Source: Bacillota bacterium (GTDB taxonomy: Bacteria > Bacillota > Sulfobacillia > JAJZYS01 > JAJYTV01). From it: 5,154 nt of DNA. Under the pieces are notes generated by a model. The model was not told where the DNA came from. It did not search any database and saw nothing but the letters and a program-made list of their open reading frames with translations. Shown piece by piece: positions 5,070 to 5,154 of the stretch. How positions within the stretch are numbered: the first letter of the stretch is position 1; each line of letters starts with the position of its first letter. The DNA lies in contig JAKAPV010000217.1 of assembly GCA_021806845.1 (NCBI GenBank), forward strand, positions 1 through 5,154. Reading direction: 5' to 3'. The translations under genes and the position numbers were made by a program.

Positions 5070-5102
5070 AGGAAGCGTCTTCCAGTTGTCGAATGGTGGG
5101 AT

Positions 5103-5154
5103 ATGGTATCTCGACACGAGCGAGCGTACCGGTTTCGGTGCTACCCGACCGCAG
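5103..5154 (+). CDS. tnpB: start of a TnpB/OrfB-like protein (IS200/IS605 family), 3' end outside window
   Basis: Seventeen codons from ATG 5103 to the window edge read MVSRHERAYRFRCYPTA. The AYRFRCYPT core matches the N-terminal AYKFRLYPTPEQ-type signature found at the start of TnpB/OrfB proteins, the RNA-guided nucleases of IS200/IS605 and IS1341-type elements. GGTGGG two bases before the ATG is a weak, too-close ribosome binding site. The frame is also open upstream, but no family signal is seen there. Only the first residues are visible, so the RuvC-like catalytic part, the guide RNA region and any tnpA cannot be judged. Identity rests on a short but characteristic motif. Confidence 0.7.
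   Translation, partial: MVSRHERAYRFRCYPTA

Noticed and set aside
1..5154. tRNA, rRNA, CRISPR array, riboswitch
   Set aside because: No tRNA-like TTCGANNC arm with a matching acceptor stem, no regularly spaced direct repeats and no known riboswitch core were seen. The GTTCGAAC at 1539-1546 looks like a T-arm loop but belongs to the 16-bp palindrome and has no cloverleaf around it.

Overview
The window is GC-rich, roughly two-thirds G+C, and densely coded on both strands. It looks like a chromosomal stretch of a free-living bacterium. The mix of a TusA-like sulfur carrier, a NarL/FixJ regulator, a TlpA-type thioredoxin, an NHL/thioredoxin-family protein and a PaaI-like thioesterase fits a proteobacterium, perhaps a sulfur-metabolising gammaproteobacterium. 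That assignment is inference from gene content only; nothing here fixes the taxon.

Layout, left to right. Positions 1-407 (+) hold the 3' end of an NHL beta-propeller gene resembling the C-terminal half of NHLRC2-type thioredoxin/NHL proteins. After a short convergent gap with a possible two-way terminator comes a minus-strand pair: a TusA-like protein (1384 down to 1115) followed by a NarL/FixJ-type regulator (1110 down to 451). The stop codon of the first lies inside the Shine-Dalgarno sequence of the second, so the two are almost certainly translationally coupled. A gene-free stretch of about 290 bases (1385-1676) holds a perfect 16-bp palindrome and two hairpins. Then comes a second minus-strand pair: a six-helix membrane protein of the CcdA/DsbD-LysE type (2907 down to 2239) and a membrane-anchored TlpA/ResA-like thioredoxin with a CPPC site (2216 down to 1677).

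Divergent from that pair is a plus-strand major facilitator transporter (3029-4210, probably starting further upstream). It ends tail-to-tail with a minus-strand double-hotdog thioesterase-like gene (5004 down to 4207), and their stop codons overlap. At the right edge a plus-strand reading frame begins that looks like the N-terminus of a TnpB/OrfB protein of an IS200/IS605-type element. A perfect hairpin sits just before it and could belong to the element's left end. The element would lie directly against the promoter region of the thioesterase.

Theme. Four of the genes (NHLRC2-like, TusA-like, CcdA-like, TlpA-like) belong to families that handle thiols or sulfur. Several have lost canonical residues: the regulator lacks the phospho-acceptor Asp and the conserved Lys of receiver domains, the CcdA-like protein has no cysteine at all, and the TusA-like protein has CHMP where CPxP is usual. 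The most interesting possibilities are a phosphorylation-independent regulator tied to a sulfur-carrier protein, and a TlpA paired with a membrane protein that cannot pass electrons in the way CcdA does.
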